A DNA stretch of 21,344 nt from Candidatus Uhrbacteria bacterium (GTDB lineage: Bacteria > Patescibacteriota > Patescibacteriia > UBA9934 > UBA11717): contig JABMPK010000067.1 in assembly GCA_013203725.1 (NCBI GenBank), positions 1 to 21,344 of the forward strand, written 5' to 3'. The translations under genes were made by a program, and so were the position numbers. Shown piece by piece: positions 5,883 through 17,400 of the stretch. The notes under the pieces are model-generated. The model made no database searches, was not told the origin of the DNA, and worked only from the letters and a program-made list of their open reading frames with translations. The first letter of the stretch is position 1, and every line of letters starts with the position of its first letter.

Positions 5883-5985
5883 TATTTTCAATTGATCAAG
5901 ATAGCAATTTTCAAATGAATTGAAATTCGTAAATTGATTCAATTGGCAAATCACTTGAAAATTGCCAATTTGTCTATTGAAAATA
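5883..5985 (+). other. Nested AT-rich palindromic leader before yqeY
   Basis: Three sets of inverted repeats are nested on one axis: TATTTTCAAT (5883-5892) with ATTGAAAATA (5976-5985); GCAATTTTCAA (5904-5914) with TTGAAAATTGC (5955-5965); and AATTGAA (5918-5924) with TTCAATT (5938-5944). All are perfect. The predicted yqeY transcript begins at the outer arm, so the 130-nt leader would fold into one long interrupted stem. It matches no riboswitch or leader that I can name. It contains no gene. Confidence 0.7.
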
Positions 5986-6013
5986 ACTCAAGAATCTTTA
6001 TTAGCAAAATAAT

Positions 6014-6463
6014 ATGACACTGCAGGAAAAAATTCAGGATCGATTACGCGCGGCTATGAAGTTGAAGGATGCGGACGTTGTGACTACATTGCGTGGTGTG
6101 CAAGCTGCGATCAAGAACAAGGCGATCGATCGTGGTCGCGATCTTGAGGATAGTGAGGTTATAGAAGTGTTGAAGCATAACGCAAAACAGTTGGCAGACT
6201 CGATGGAAGATTTTGTTAAAGCTGAGCGAAAAGATTTGGTCGACAAAACAAAGCATGAGATGGAGTTGATGAAAGAGTTTTTACCGACACCGATGGAGCG
6301 CGCTCAGATCAAGGCTCATGTAATCAAGATAGCGACAGACATTGGTGCTACGACTTTGAAAGATATGGGAAAACTAATGGGAGCTGTGATGAAAGCAGCC
6401 GGAGCAGCGGCAAGCGGTGACGACGTGCGTGCAGAGGTTGAGGAATATCTAAAGGAGAAATAG
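6014..6463 (+). CDS. yqeY: GatB/YqeY domain-containing protein
   Basis: This 149-residue protein is related to the tRNA-binding tail domain of the GatB subunit of aspartyl/glutamyl-tRNA amidotransferase. The family layout is clear: an N-terminal helix MTLQEKIQDRLRAAMKLKD with TTLRGVQAAIKNKAID, a middle block with LMKEFLPTPM, and the C-terminal GKLMGAVMKAAG followed by a short VxxxVEEYLKEK helix. The length is that of a stand-alone YqeY. It probably binds tRNA or helps amidotransferase function, but the role of free-standing YqeY is not settled. In many bacteria it follows rpsU, as here, which supports both identifications. It is transcribed from its own extended -10 promoter behind a palindromic leader. 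Confidence 0.93.
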   Translation: MTLQEKIQDRLRAAMKLKDADVVTTLRGVQAAIKNKAIDRGRDLEDSEVIEVLKHNAKQLADSMEDFVKAERKDLVDKTKHEMELMKEFLPTPMERAQIKAHVIKIATDIGATTLKDMGKLMGAVMKAAGAAASGDDVRAEVEEYLKEK

Positions 6464-6471
6464 GTGTTTTA

Positions 6472-6572
6472 GAATAGAGAATTGGGAATAGGGAATCAAG
6501 GGACTGGGGCTGTGTGCCCCAGTTTTTTTCTTCTGATTTATCTCAGGCACCCCGATTCCCAATTCTCTATTC
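6472..6572. repeat. Perfect 18-bp inverted repeat bracketing the yqeY terminator
   Basis: GAATAGAGAATTGGGAAT (6472-6489) and its exact reverse complement (6555-6572) flank the terminator in a 101-bp unit. Each arm continues into further GGGAAT/AATTGGG-type words, so the arms look built from a degenerate GAATWGRGAAT motif. The unit might be a small non-autonomous repeat, but no target-site duplication is evident and no second copy exists in the window. Confidence 0.7.
6503..6529 (+). terminator. Rho-independent terminator after yqeY
   Basis: ACTGGGGC (6503-6510) pairs with GCCCCAGT (6516-6523) around a TGTGT loop and runs into seven T residues (6523-6529). It separates the housekeeping genes from the surface-protein operon. 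Confidence 0.9.
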
Positions 6573-6665
6573 CCAATTCAAATCTAGCTCTAACAAACTT
6601 GTCCCCAGGTAAGCTCGTATGTAAGTGCTAATTCCGGTAAAATAGAACCATTATTGGCCATTTCC

Positions 6666-8471
6666 ATGCTTAATTGGGCACGACAGAACATACGTCCGTT
6701 TCTATACATCGCGGCAGGCGCCTTGATGTTGTATTTTGTGTTTGGAACCGAGGTAGCGTCGGCGCAATTAGACAACCTTGCAGACGTTGGAGCGGCTACT
6801 GGATTAGGTAACGAGGACCCGCGAATTATTATCGCGCGGATCATTCGTATCGCCCTCGGGTTTGTTGGTGTCATTGGAGTGATACTGGTGATGTACGGAG
6901 GATTCCTTTGGATGACCTCGAAAGGTGACCCTACAAAGATTGAAAAAGCAAAACAGATTTTGATCAACGCGGGTATTGGAACTGTGATCATATTGTCAGC
7001 ACTTGCTATTACACAGTTTGTTTTAAGCTCGTTGTTGGCGGCTACGGGATACGGAGAGAGCACAGGGTTCGACGGTGACGCAGAGATCATTACGGCATTT
7101 AGCCAAGCGCTTGGAAACGGAAACTTGGATTCTCACTACCCACCACGAAACGCGGTAGATATTCCACGAAACACAAATATCGCAATTGCATTCAAGATCC
7201 CTGTATATCCTGGATCGTTCATGGACGGGTACTCCGGTGATCCAACGGCAATACTTCCAGTAGATACCGATGCTATCAAGGTTTATGAAACGAGCCTTGG
7301 CGACTCATCTGCGTTGACCAACGTCAATGTCGCTATCACAGCTAACTTGCAATCAATCGTACTCGACCCGCAGGTATTCCTTGGGAACTCGGAGACCAAT
7401 ACAAACTATACAGTCGAGATCACAGACACGTTATTATTAGATGATGACGGTAGTCCAGGTGTTGCTGCTATCGGCGCTGGATATATATGGACCTTCAATG
7501 TGTCGACTGAGATTGATGTTACGCCGCCTCAGATCTTGAGCGTAGTTCCTTTTCCAGACTCCACGAATCCACGAAACATCTTGGTTCAGATAAACTACTC
7601 GGAGGCAATGAATCCTGTTTTTGCATCCGGCTTCTATCCAGATCCAAGCGCATCGCCTAACTTCACGAAAATCAAGGTAGTTGACAATGCTGTTTTGGGA
7701 CCTGCGGATCCGATTGTTGAAGGGGAGTGGAAGCTGGTTAATCAGTTCAGCTCGTCGGAGTTCGTGACATCGGAGGCGTGCGGAATCAACTCTTGCGGTG
7801 AGACCATTTACTGTTTACCAGAAAATGCAGCTTTAACAGCAACAGCTTTGGCCGCAACGCTAGGACCGGAGCCTCCAGCGTCAATTTTACTCGCCGATGG
7901 ACTGGTTGATATGTCGGGCAACTCGCTCGACGGAAGTGGAGATGGTATTGCAACGGGGCCGCTCACTGACTCGTATACATGGGACTTCGCAACGACAAGC
8001 GAGATAATGCTTGTTGAGCCAAGTATTGTTTCTGTAAACCCAAGTTTCCTTCAGGGTAATCCTGCGGCGGACGTCGCTTTTGACCAGCCGATTTCGGTAA
8101 CGTTTGATCAGCTCATGTCATTAGCCACTATGAACTCAACAAATGCAATACTTAAGTCACCTACACAACAGCTTTGGTTTACATTCTCTTCAGCGATGAT
8201 GAGCATTACAGACCCTCATCCTCTTCCGTTGATTCCGGCGGGTCCTATCAACGTAACAGAAACAACAATTCTGCACGGAATTTTTACAGCCGACAGAGTG
8301 TATGGTGGAGAAATGACATCTGGACTTCGCAGCATATACCAAAACTGTTACACGCCTTCAAAGAGTGTTACTTGTACAGGAGCAGGCGGCAACTGCTGTG
8401 CAGATATTGCGCATGGCACCTTGTGCGAGTACCCGCTTTATTCAATACCTGGACCACTACCACCGGCTTAA
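6666..8471 (+). CDS. Exported protein with pilin-like membrane module and Ig-like domains
   Basis: This is a 601-residue envelope protein of unknown precise role. A signal peptide ends with VASA|QLD (residues 1-33). It is followed by a pair of hydrophobic helices (about 53-83 and 98-122) joined by a short Gly/Asp/Lys-rich loop, with MYGGFLWM at the end of the first; this is the arrangement of the type IV secretion pilin-like (VirB2/TrbC-like) module of CPR proteins. The exported part carries two to three SbsA-type bacterial Ig-like domains (starting near 155, 285 and 451; phrases such as PRNTNIAIAF and PSIVSVNP). The C-terminus has a small Cys cluster (CTGAGGNCCAD...C). The ATG at 6666 is preferred over TTG 6654 because it starts the signal peptide; neither has a clear ribosome site. 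The gene is followed after 3 nt by a giant paralogue with the same N-terminus. Confidence 0.8.
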   Translation: MLNWARQNIRPFLYIAAGALMLYFVFGTEVASAQLDNLADVGAATGLGNEDPRIIIARIIRIALGFVGVIGVILVMYGGFLWMTSKGDPTKIEKAKQILINAGIGTVIILSALAITQFVLSSLLAATGYGESTGFDGDAEIITAFSQALGNGNLDSHYPPRNAVDIPRNTNIAIAFKIPVYPGSFMDGYSGDPTAILPVDTDAIKVYETSLGDSSALTNVNVAITANLQSIVLDPQVFLGNSETNTNYTVEITDTLLLDDDGSPGVAAIGAGYIWTFNVSTEIDVTPPQILSVVPFPDSTNPRNILVQINYSEAMNPVFASGFYPDPSASPNFTKIKVVDNAVLGPADPIVEGEWKLVNQFSSSEFVTSEACGINSCGETIYCLPENAALTATALAATLGPEPPASILLADGLVDMSGNSLDGSGDGIATGPLTDSYTWDFATTSEIMLVEPSIVSVNPSFLQGNPAADVAFDQPISVTFDQLMSLATMNSTNAILKSPTQQLWFTFSSAMMSITDPHPLPLIPAGPINVTETTILHGIFTADRVYGGEMTSGLRSIYQNCYTPSKSVTCTGAGGNCCADIAHGTLCEYPLYSIPGPLPPA

Positions 8472-8474
8472 ACT

Positions 8475-11400
8475 ATGAAATGGAATAAGTCACATCTGTA
8501 TACACTGCTAATCGTGGGGGTAATGCTCGGCGGTGTTTTGCTATTTGGAGATGTGGCGCTAGCTCAGCCTGATCTCGGCTTGGATGGAATTGACACTGGC
8601 CTTGGAAACCAGGACATTCGCATTATCATTGCGAATATTATCAGGGCACTACTTGGATTCCTTGGAATACTTGCAGTCGTCATTATCATGTACGGAGGTT
8701 TTGTATGGATGGGCGCAATGGGGTCACCGGAAAAAGTACAGAAGGCTCAAAGCATCATCATCAATGGTGTCATTGGGTTGGTTATCATCCTGTCTTCATT
8801 GGCTATCACGCAATTTCTTATAAACGCAATTGGTGGCGCTACTGGTTTAAACACATCCTCTACGTCGCCAACGAGCTCAAGCGCTCCGACGGGAACCAAT
8901 ACATTCAATAACGGCTTTTCTTTAAACTCAGTATCACCATCTGGAACAATAGGGATACGCAATGCTCAGGTGCGAGTCAGGCTGTCGTCACCAGTTGATC
9001 GTCTCACTGTTGGTGACAACGTAGTCGTGCGGCCTGTTGGTGCAACTACTCCAGAGGCTGGAACTATAGGTTATGCAGCGAGTGACACTATCATCACATT
9101 TACACCATCGACTCCGTGTCCGCTACCAAACTCGAGCGAAGGTTGTTTTGACTACGACGATGTTACCGATGCCGGTGTAGCGTACGAGGTTTTGTTGTAT
9201 GGCGGGCTTAGAGGTACGAACGGTTTAACGCTTGCCTGTGGACCTGCTGGATGTAATCCCGCTGGATCTTTCGTGACAGGGCCTTTGGTTGACCTTACTC
9301 CACCGTCGGTAACAATCACTTTCCCATCAAACGGAGCTGGTGTCAGCTTGAACCCAGAAGTGCCTATTACCATACAAGTGACTGATGATTCTGGTGTTGC
9401 GGATGTTGAAGCGTTGGTAGACTCGGCGACAGTCGGAACTGACGCGCCATCTGTGTCGGCTCCAACTTTTGCCGGTACGGTTACCTGGATAGACACAGGC
9501 TTGATTGCGCAGTCTACGCACATCCTTGATGCTATCGCGACAGACATCGCCGGACGATCGGCGGATTCGGCAAACATCAGCGTGATCGCTCGACCAGAAC
9601 ACTGTTTTGACGGCATTGCTAACTTTGGTGAAAGTGACCCTCCCGGAGATTGTGGAGGTGATCCAACAAGTTTGGATTATTGTGGAGCATGTGCAGATTC
9701 AGATTGTTTTACAAATGCAGACTGCTCAGCTGGCCTTCAGTGTATTGATGGTGCATGTATTTTGTTGCCAGAAATTTTGGGAGTGTCTCCAGCTGATGGT
9801 GCTGTTGGTAACTTTATTACAATTTCAGGAATAAACTTTGGAAACGCATCGGGTTCCGTAAGATTCTTGGGTGACCCAACAGACCCGTCAGACGACCTTA
9901 CAGCTGGACTCGCGTGTTCAAACTCCTGGTTAGACGACGAGGTGATAGTTGAAATACCGGATCCGGCTACTGTGGGACTTACACCCGCTACATATCCAAC
10001 AGGGCCAATTGAGATTGGTATATTCAATGGGGAAGTGGACGCGACCAATGACGCATTTGGTCCACTGATTGATTTTGAAATTAATACAATTGAACGACCA
10101 GGGCTATGTAGTGTTACGCCACAACAGGCAGCTACAGGGGACGTTGTTGCATTGGCTGGAACAAATCTTGGAGACGGAACTGGGTCATTTGTATTCTTTG
10201 ATACAGCTATCGTGTCTGCAATATCGAACTGGACCGAGACTGTTATATCGGCAGCAGTACCAACGTTGACCTTGGACCCATTCCTGAAGCCGGTAAGGGT
10301 ACAAAAGGGACTAGAGTATTCAAACCCAGTATCGTTTGGTATAGACCCTCCGGACTTGGGCCCAACGCCCACGATTCAGTATATTGACACAGCTTCTGCT
10401 CCAATAGATGGAATGGTTACAATCTTTGGATCAAACTTTGGCTTCCAGGAAGGGAACGTGATTTTTACAGATCCAACAACTAACCGCATCGCATATGGTA
10501 GCAATGCTTTCCCGGCTGAATGTGCTGGTGGAACTTGGAATACTTCAAGCATCACTATTAAGATTCCTAGCGCATATAGACCAGTTGATGCAGTTGAGCC
10601 ATTTGCGCCAGGGGCGTTCAATGTGCACATTGTGCGAACGGACAGCGCGAAAAGTGATCCTGTCGGTTTCACGGTTTCGGCGGGGCTTCCTGGCCCTGGA
10701 ATTTGTCGTGTCACACCGATTTCTGGTCCTGAAAATATTATTGTCGATCTTTATGGAGAAAACTTTGGCTCCTCGTCCGACACAGTAACATTCACAGGTG
10801 GAACGGCTATCAATATGCCAATGTGGACAGACGGCCATATCCAAGCAACTGTCCCGTTGGCCGCTACAACCGGTCCGATGTCTGTAACAGCTGCCACTGT
10901 CACGTCTAACCAGGTTGCGTTTGAAGTTGGCGAATGTGCAGTGTCGCCTAACTCGTGTCAAACATCGTATAGATGTTGCTCAAGCACCTTGTCGTGTGAG
11001 TTAATACTTTCAGATAATAGCGAGTGTGACCTTGCAATACCAACACCCACAAACTATCTTTTTGAGTGGGTAACGGGTCCAGTGCCAGTTGTGCCAAGAG
11101 TAAAAATTGCATGTCAGGCTTTGGAGATTGTCGACCGTACCGTTAGCCCAACACCGTGGGGTGGGCGAGTGGGTGGAAGCGATGTTTGTATAAACTCATT
11201 GGTCTCAGCTGAGTTTACAGTCAATGTTGATAATATTGGCGCATCAACTGTGACGGTAAATGAATGTATAGGAAGTGATGCTGACGATCCGTGTGATGAG
11301 CTCGGGCTAGACATAGTCGGAGCATTCAATATTCAGTCAAACTGGTTCTCCTTCAACCCAACTGTTGATTGGACACGCGATACTACTTACCAAGTACAAA

Positions 11401-14400
11401 TTAATACGGGCATTGTAGCTTCTGGTGATGGAGGGTTGCCAATGTCTGCTCCTTTTGTGTGGGAGTTCAAGACAAGGGACTCAGTTGAGCCTTGCGAGAT
11501 TTCTGCTATTACAATGTTCCCGGGTCGGCATACTTTAACAGAACAACGTGATGCTGACGCAGATACAGAAGGAAACGAGCGTGTTGGGATTACGGCTACA
11601 GGTATCGGCGACGATATTTGTGTGCTTCTAGACATCTCGAGCGAGTCCATTGCATGGACGACTGCGAATAACACCGTAGTGCCAGGTCCTTTTGCACTCG
11701 AGCTTGCAGCTGGAAATACCAACGCGGATCAGGTAGCTATTGCGCTTGCAGAAACAGTTACGTCTTCAGTGTCTGTGTTCGCTACACTTATTCTGCAAAA
11801 CGTGGCGGGATTGAGTTTGATAAATGTTAACTTTACCGATCCCGTAGTTCAAAACTACTGGCCAAATTGTGATGTTGCATGTATTAACGCCCAGATTGGA
11901 GCGCAGTTTAACGTGCCGATGCTGCCTCTAACGACATCGAATGTACATCTAGAATCATGTTTAAATGAATTTTGTGCTACTGGAAACTCTCCTGTAGTCA
12001 TTACATTGCCTCCTTTGACAAACAATGGGAAGGACCAAATTATCGACCCAACACCAGAGCTAATTGCTGGAATGTTTTATCGCGTCACTATTGATGGCTC
12101 AGCAAGATCTGTATCCGGTGCTGCGCTAACAGGTATGAACTACGATGGGGACACCAGTTTCTCTTGGGTATTCCGTGTAAATCCAGACGGTGCTTTTTGT
12201 ACCGTGGACCGTGTTGAGATGGCTCCAGATAGCGCGACAATGCGAGTTATAGGGGAGCGGCAGGCCTTCGCATCAACACCATACGGCCCACCAGATTCAT
12301 GTTCAGACGGTGGCCAGCGTTTAGAATGGTCTGATTATAATTGGGCATGGGCGTCGTCGCAAACGTCAACTGCATTCTTGCTAGGGACTACAACTCCTGG
12401 AGACTTTGACCTTGGTCAAAATCAAAGCTGTAACGGTTCGTGTTTGTTGAACGGTTCTGTTTCAGGAGTGTCGGTATGTGGAAACGGTGGAGCGTGTACC
12501 TTGGATTCCGAGTGCTCATTTAATGAGACGTGTTCAGGCTCAGGTTGGTGTATTGAGTACGGAGAGCAGTGTGACGACGGAAATAATCTAGACGGCGATG
12601 GTTGTACCTCCAGCTGTGTTTGGGAAGGTACAGATTCTTGCGAGGCAAGCGCCTGCTCAATTACAAGCACTGTTTGTACAACCGACACAGACTGCGAATA
12701 TGGTGACACGAATGTTTGTGTTATCGACCCGAACTCTATAGTAGCAAGCGTTTGTGCGATTACTGGTACTGCGTGTACGGAGGATGCAAGCTGTGAGCTG
12801 GTTGGTGGATCGTGTGAATTTATTGGAACTAACTGCTGTGGCAATGGTGTCGCTGAACCATTTGAGGAATGTGAGGATAGTAATACTGCGAATGGTGATG
12901 GTTGTTCTGAGCGTTGTACAAATGAAGGTTCGGCGCTAGTCGGTGCAACTTGTGGTAACTTTGACATTGCGCATAGCTCCATCATAGGTGGAGAAGAATG
13001 TGACGATGGCAACACGGTGGGAGGTGACGGTTGTTCCGGAGTTTGTTTGTGGGAGGGATCGAGTTCTGCAAGTCTTGGCGTATGTGGAAATGGTGTAATA
13101 GAACCTGGAGAAGAATGTGACGACTCCAATACATCCAATGGAGACGGTTGTACCAATAGATGTATTTACGATGGTGGAGTTTTGTGTGACCCAAGCTCAC
13201 CAGTCTCTCCATGTTGTGGAGACGGTACGGTAAATGACTCTAACTTCGAGCAGTGCGACGGAGGTGCTACTGGAGAAGAAGGATGCACGGCTTCCTGTTT
13301 ATTGCGCGGGTCATCAATTGAATACTCTATTCCTTCAATCTGTGGAGATGGTTCAGCAGATTTCGGGGAGCATCCTTTGTGTGAGAGTAATGTCGGTGAT
13401 GGCCGCATCGACGGAATTCAGTACGCCGAAGTTTCTACGCTTTTAGCTACTCAACTTGTTCCAACGGATGGTCTATATACAACCGATATAACTGCACGCG
13501 CGGTCGTTACTCAACCAAAGACTGGTACAGCTGTTTTGAATGTTGAGTGTTCATGCGAAGCGTCATTGGATTGCCCCACAGCAGGCGCGCAATTTGCGTG
13601 TGGAGTTGTGTCTGGATGTTGTTCAGCTCGACCAGAACTACCGACGTACCAGCCGGTTAACGCGGCAATTGATCAGTGTCGTAACGTTGAGGTACGAATA
13701 ATTTTTGAAGAGCTCATGGATCATAGCTCTATGTATTCTGCTGATGAAGTTGTAGCAAATTCTGTGACTGGTCAAGATGAACTTATTCCGGGGACTGCGA
13801 ATATTTTACTTCAAAACACTGACGCTTCTACTGCAGAGGACTGTGAGGAATTGAGTGGCCACACCTACCTTGCAAAAGCGCTAGTTGATATTGAGTATCT
13901 GCCGCAGTTTGCAAACGATTGGTTGACTGACATATTGCGTTGGATTCGGCCAGCAGCTCGCGCGCTACCACAAGGTTGCTATATTGACGCAGCACCAATC
14001 ACGACAGATATAAACGGACATACAGAAGTAGTGCTACGTTATACTGCCGCACTTGCTCCAAATGCCAACTACTCAATCTCTTTGATTGGTGACGCGAACC
14101 CATTCGATGCAATTGAGGAGGGTGTGCGAACAGTTTCTGGCGCAGGTTATAACGCAGACGGCTTTGCCTCCGCTGTTATTGACTTTTCAGTATTCTCAAC
14201 ACAGGCAGAAATTTGTGAGCTGAACTACGTCAGCATGGTTGATACGGAAGGTAACGGCGTCTTCAACACTGCAGACGACTCTCACTTGTTCCAGGTAGCT
14301 GGTATGTCACAGCAAGGAGCGCAATTAGTTAATATTATTCCGATCACGGGCGTTTATGACTGGGACTACACGTGGACAGTGCCAAGTACATCTGAAATTA

Positions 14401-17400
14401 TTGAGCTTGACGGCACGAGTGTTAATGATTATGAGGAGGGCGTGTCTAGTTTGCAGACAAATGGGCAGGAGTATGTTTCTGCTATCGCGACTATAACTGA
14501 TGATAGTTTCTTTGACCCTGACACTATTGGTGACACTGTTGGGACATCTGCGCTTACTTGGGTATATATATGTGAGATTCCTTGGCCAGGGGATAAAGAT
14601 AGCGACGGTTTATTTGATCAGTTCAAAGACACTTCTGCGAATGTAGTAGGATTGTCACAACCTCCTTCTGTTGGACAATTCACTAATTTCCAAACGGGAT
14701 ACTGTCGTGCAGTTGTTGCTCCGGAACCAGAGATAACCACAACTACTGCATCATTGGGAATTTCTGTCGCAAATGCGCAGGCTCAAGTCGATGTGCTTCC
14801 TAACTTTATAATCTCAGAGCCATCGGTGTTCACACGAACCGACGTGGTCCGCGATATCTTCCTACGCCATCCAAGCGCGGCAGAGGTTATTGGTATACGC
14901 GTCCTGGAGAATCCAGACTTCATGCCACTACAGCAGTGGTACGCCGAGCAAGGATTTACCGGGGCTCCAAAGGCTACAGTTGTTGCTGGATACAATGCAA
15001 TATCGGACGGCCGAACAATTTACATCAATGGAGTCAACAGAGATCCTGCTGGTAATCTTGAGCCGCTAATTTACGTAATTTCATACAGTGAAAATGCGGG
15101 TCCAGAAACTGTGGAAGTGTTTAATCAGATAGTAGACAATTTTAGTCTGCATGCTTCGACCACAGTTGATGAGATAGTGACGAACACACAGATATGTATG
15201 GATACCGACGGCATAGTCGACCCACCTGGCACATCTTTATTCTATGGATGTTCAACGGATCTTGAATGTGTGAGTCGAGCAGGCGATCTGGACGCTTACT
15301 GTGATGCAGATGCAGACAAGATCAAGCGCGACTTTTCACGGTTCGAGGACTTGCGCACTATAGAAGCCATTGCTTCAAACTACGGTGACACTCATCGCCA
15401 TTGTTCAGCGACAACGAACTTGATCTGTATCGAAGATTCAAATTGTCCAACGAACGAAACTTGTAATGCGGATGTTCCGCTACTTGATGCCGGTACATTT
15501 ATTCGCGGTTGGTCAACCAGTGCGTGGCCATCATGGGGTGCAGAGCTTGGAAACGAGCTTGCGTCAGGATTGCCGGTTGACCCGGTCAACCGATTTGGAA
15601 TCTGCTCACCTCAGCCAGGGATTTGTTCTACGAGTTCGGCAATATCGTGTACTACCGACGACGACTGTCCATCTACGCCAGCTACAGAATTTGATGCTGC
15701 AACTTCTGAGACATGCCTGAACTCAGGATTTGACTCGGCAACATGTTGGGACGGCAATGAGTCGATCCATCAGTGTCCAGCGGACTCCCATGTTTACCGC
15801 TACCAGCGATCAGGAATAGAGGGCTACACGTTGGCGGTTGACCTTGAAGCAACTGATTTTGAATGGACAGATGCATTCTCACCATTAACAGTAACGGATC
15901 CAACGGATGCTCAGCCAATTTTCTTGGTTGGCGGTCTTGACGCTGTTGGAACTCCGGCTATTGCTAACACGTGTACAGGATCACCAAACTATGGAGATTC
16001 TCAGGTTTGTGGTGATGGTGTAATAGGAGGAGTAGAAATTTGCGAGCTTGGGCAGACAAGTGTTGAATCTTGCACGCTTGGTCTAGACACTGGCGTTCAG
16101 GTTACTAATTGCGCTTCGGACTGTTTGAGCTTTGTATCAACTGCAACTCAATGTATTCCGTTCTCGTGTGGAAACGGTGTGGTTGAGGGTGTCTGTGACG
16201 ATAATCATGCTATTTCATGCCTTTCCGACGCTGTATGTGGTGCGGATGGTCCGTGTATATTTGACTATTCTGTCGCTGGCGTTGAGCAGTGTGACGACGG
16301 TGAGTTTAACGGACTCTACGGATACTGTGGAACTGATTGTACAAATAATGCGACAACGTCTTTGCAATGTGGAAACGGTGTTGTGGAAGGCCCTGAGACT
16401 TGTGATTGTGGAAATAATGCAGCAAGCATGTTGATATCGGGATGTGCTAACGTAAACGGAGTATACGACGCTGACGGAAATATTACCGGAGATAGTTGTG
16501 CTTGGAACTGTATAGGTCCAGCGCCATTCTGTGGTGATGGTATTGCAACAGGGGGCGAGCAGTGTGATACGGAGTTTGAATCATGGGAGGGCGCGTTGTG
16601 TGTTGGGACAGAATCGCCTTGTTCAGACAATTCCGACTGTCCTACAGGAGTTCTGTGTGGAAATGATTCAACGCTCAGCAATGTAGCTCTTCAAGCATGC
16701 CCTCAAGCTGGATTCTGTTCTGGTGGTGACCACCCAGGTGATGCATGTAATGAGTTGACAGGTGATTTGACAGCGGCTTCTGGAAACTGTGCAGACGCCA
16801 ATACTACAGCTGGAAACCCAGGTGTTTGTACAACTTTCGATACTATCAGAACACGATCATGCACCCTTCCGCCAGCAGTGACTCAATGTAATTGGGCAAC
16901 TTGGTCCGGCTGCGAACAGCAAGGAGCATGTGGAAACGGCATTCCAGAAGCGGGCGAAGAGTGTGACGATGGAAATAGCGTAAACACAGATTCCTGCACA
17001 AACGTGTGTCAATCTAACGTCTGTGGCGACGGATTCCTTTACCCAGCACAAGAAAGTTGTGACCTTGGTACAAGCAACGGAGTTCTCTGCGATCCTTCAT
17101 ACAGCGGAACATGTAGTTACTGTACGCCGTCTTGCTCGTACCAGACTTTGACAGGTGGATACTGTGGCGATGGCGAGGTTCAGGCGAGTGGTGGCGAGAT
17201 TTGTGACGGTAGCGCGCCTTTGCACTGGGTTGTTAGTTTGGCGAGTGATGCAAACTATGGAGATGTTGGAGGTGTTTGCTATGTGTTTGGTGCTACTCTT
17301 GATGCTGATAGTAATACAACATTCGAATCGAGGTGTCGCCCAGTAGGTGCTTGTAACGGTGGTGAAGATAACGGTGATACATGTATACCGGGTATATTTC

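Noticed and set aside
6599..6650. Promoter of the surface-protein operon (TTGTCC at 6599 or TAAAAT at 6638)
   Set aside because: Neither box has a partner at the right spacing. A promoter must lie in 6530-6665, but I cannot place it.
12422..13156. Minus-strand Ser/Pro-rich frame of 244 aa inside the giant gene
   Set aside because: It is a shadow of the Cys/Gly/Asp-rich repeats on the plus strand. The low-complexity product is what the reverse complement of such repeats gives.
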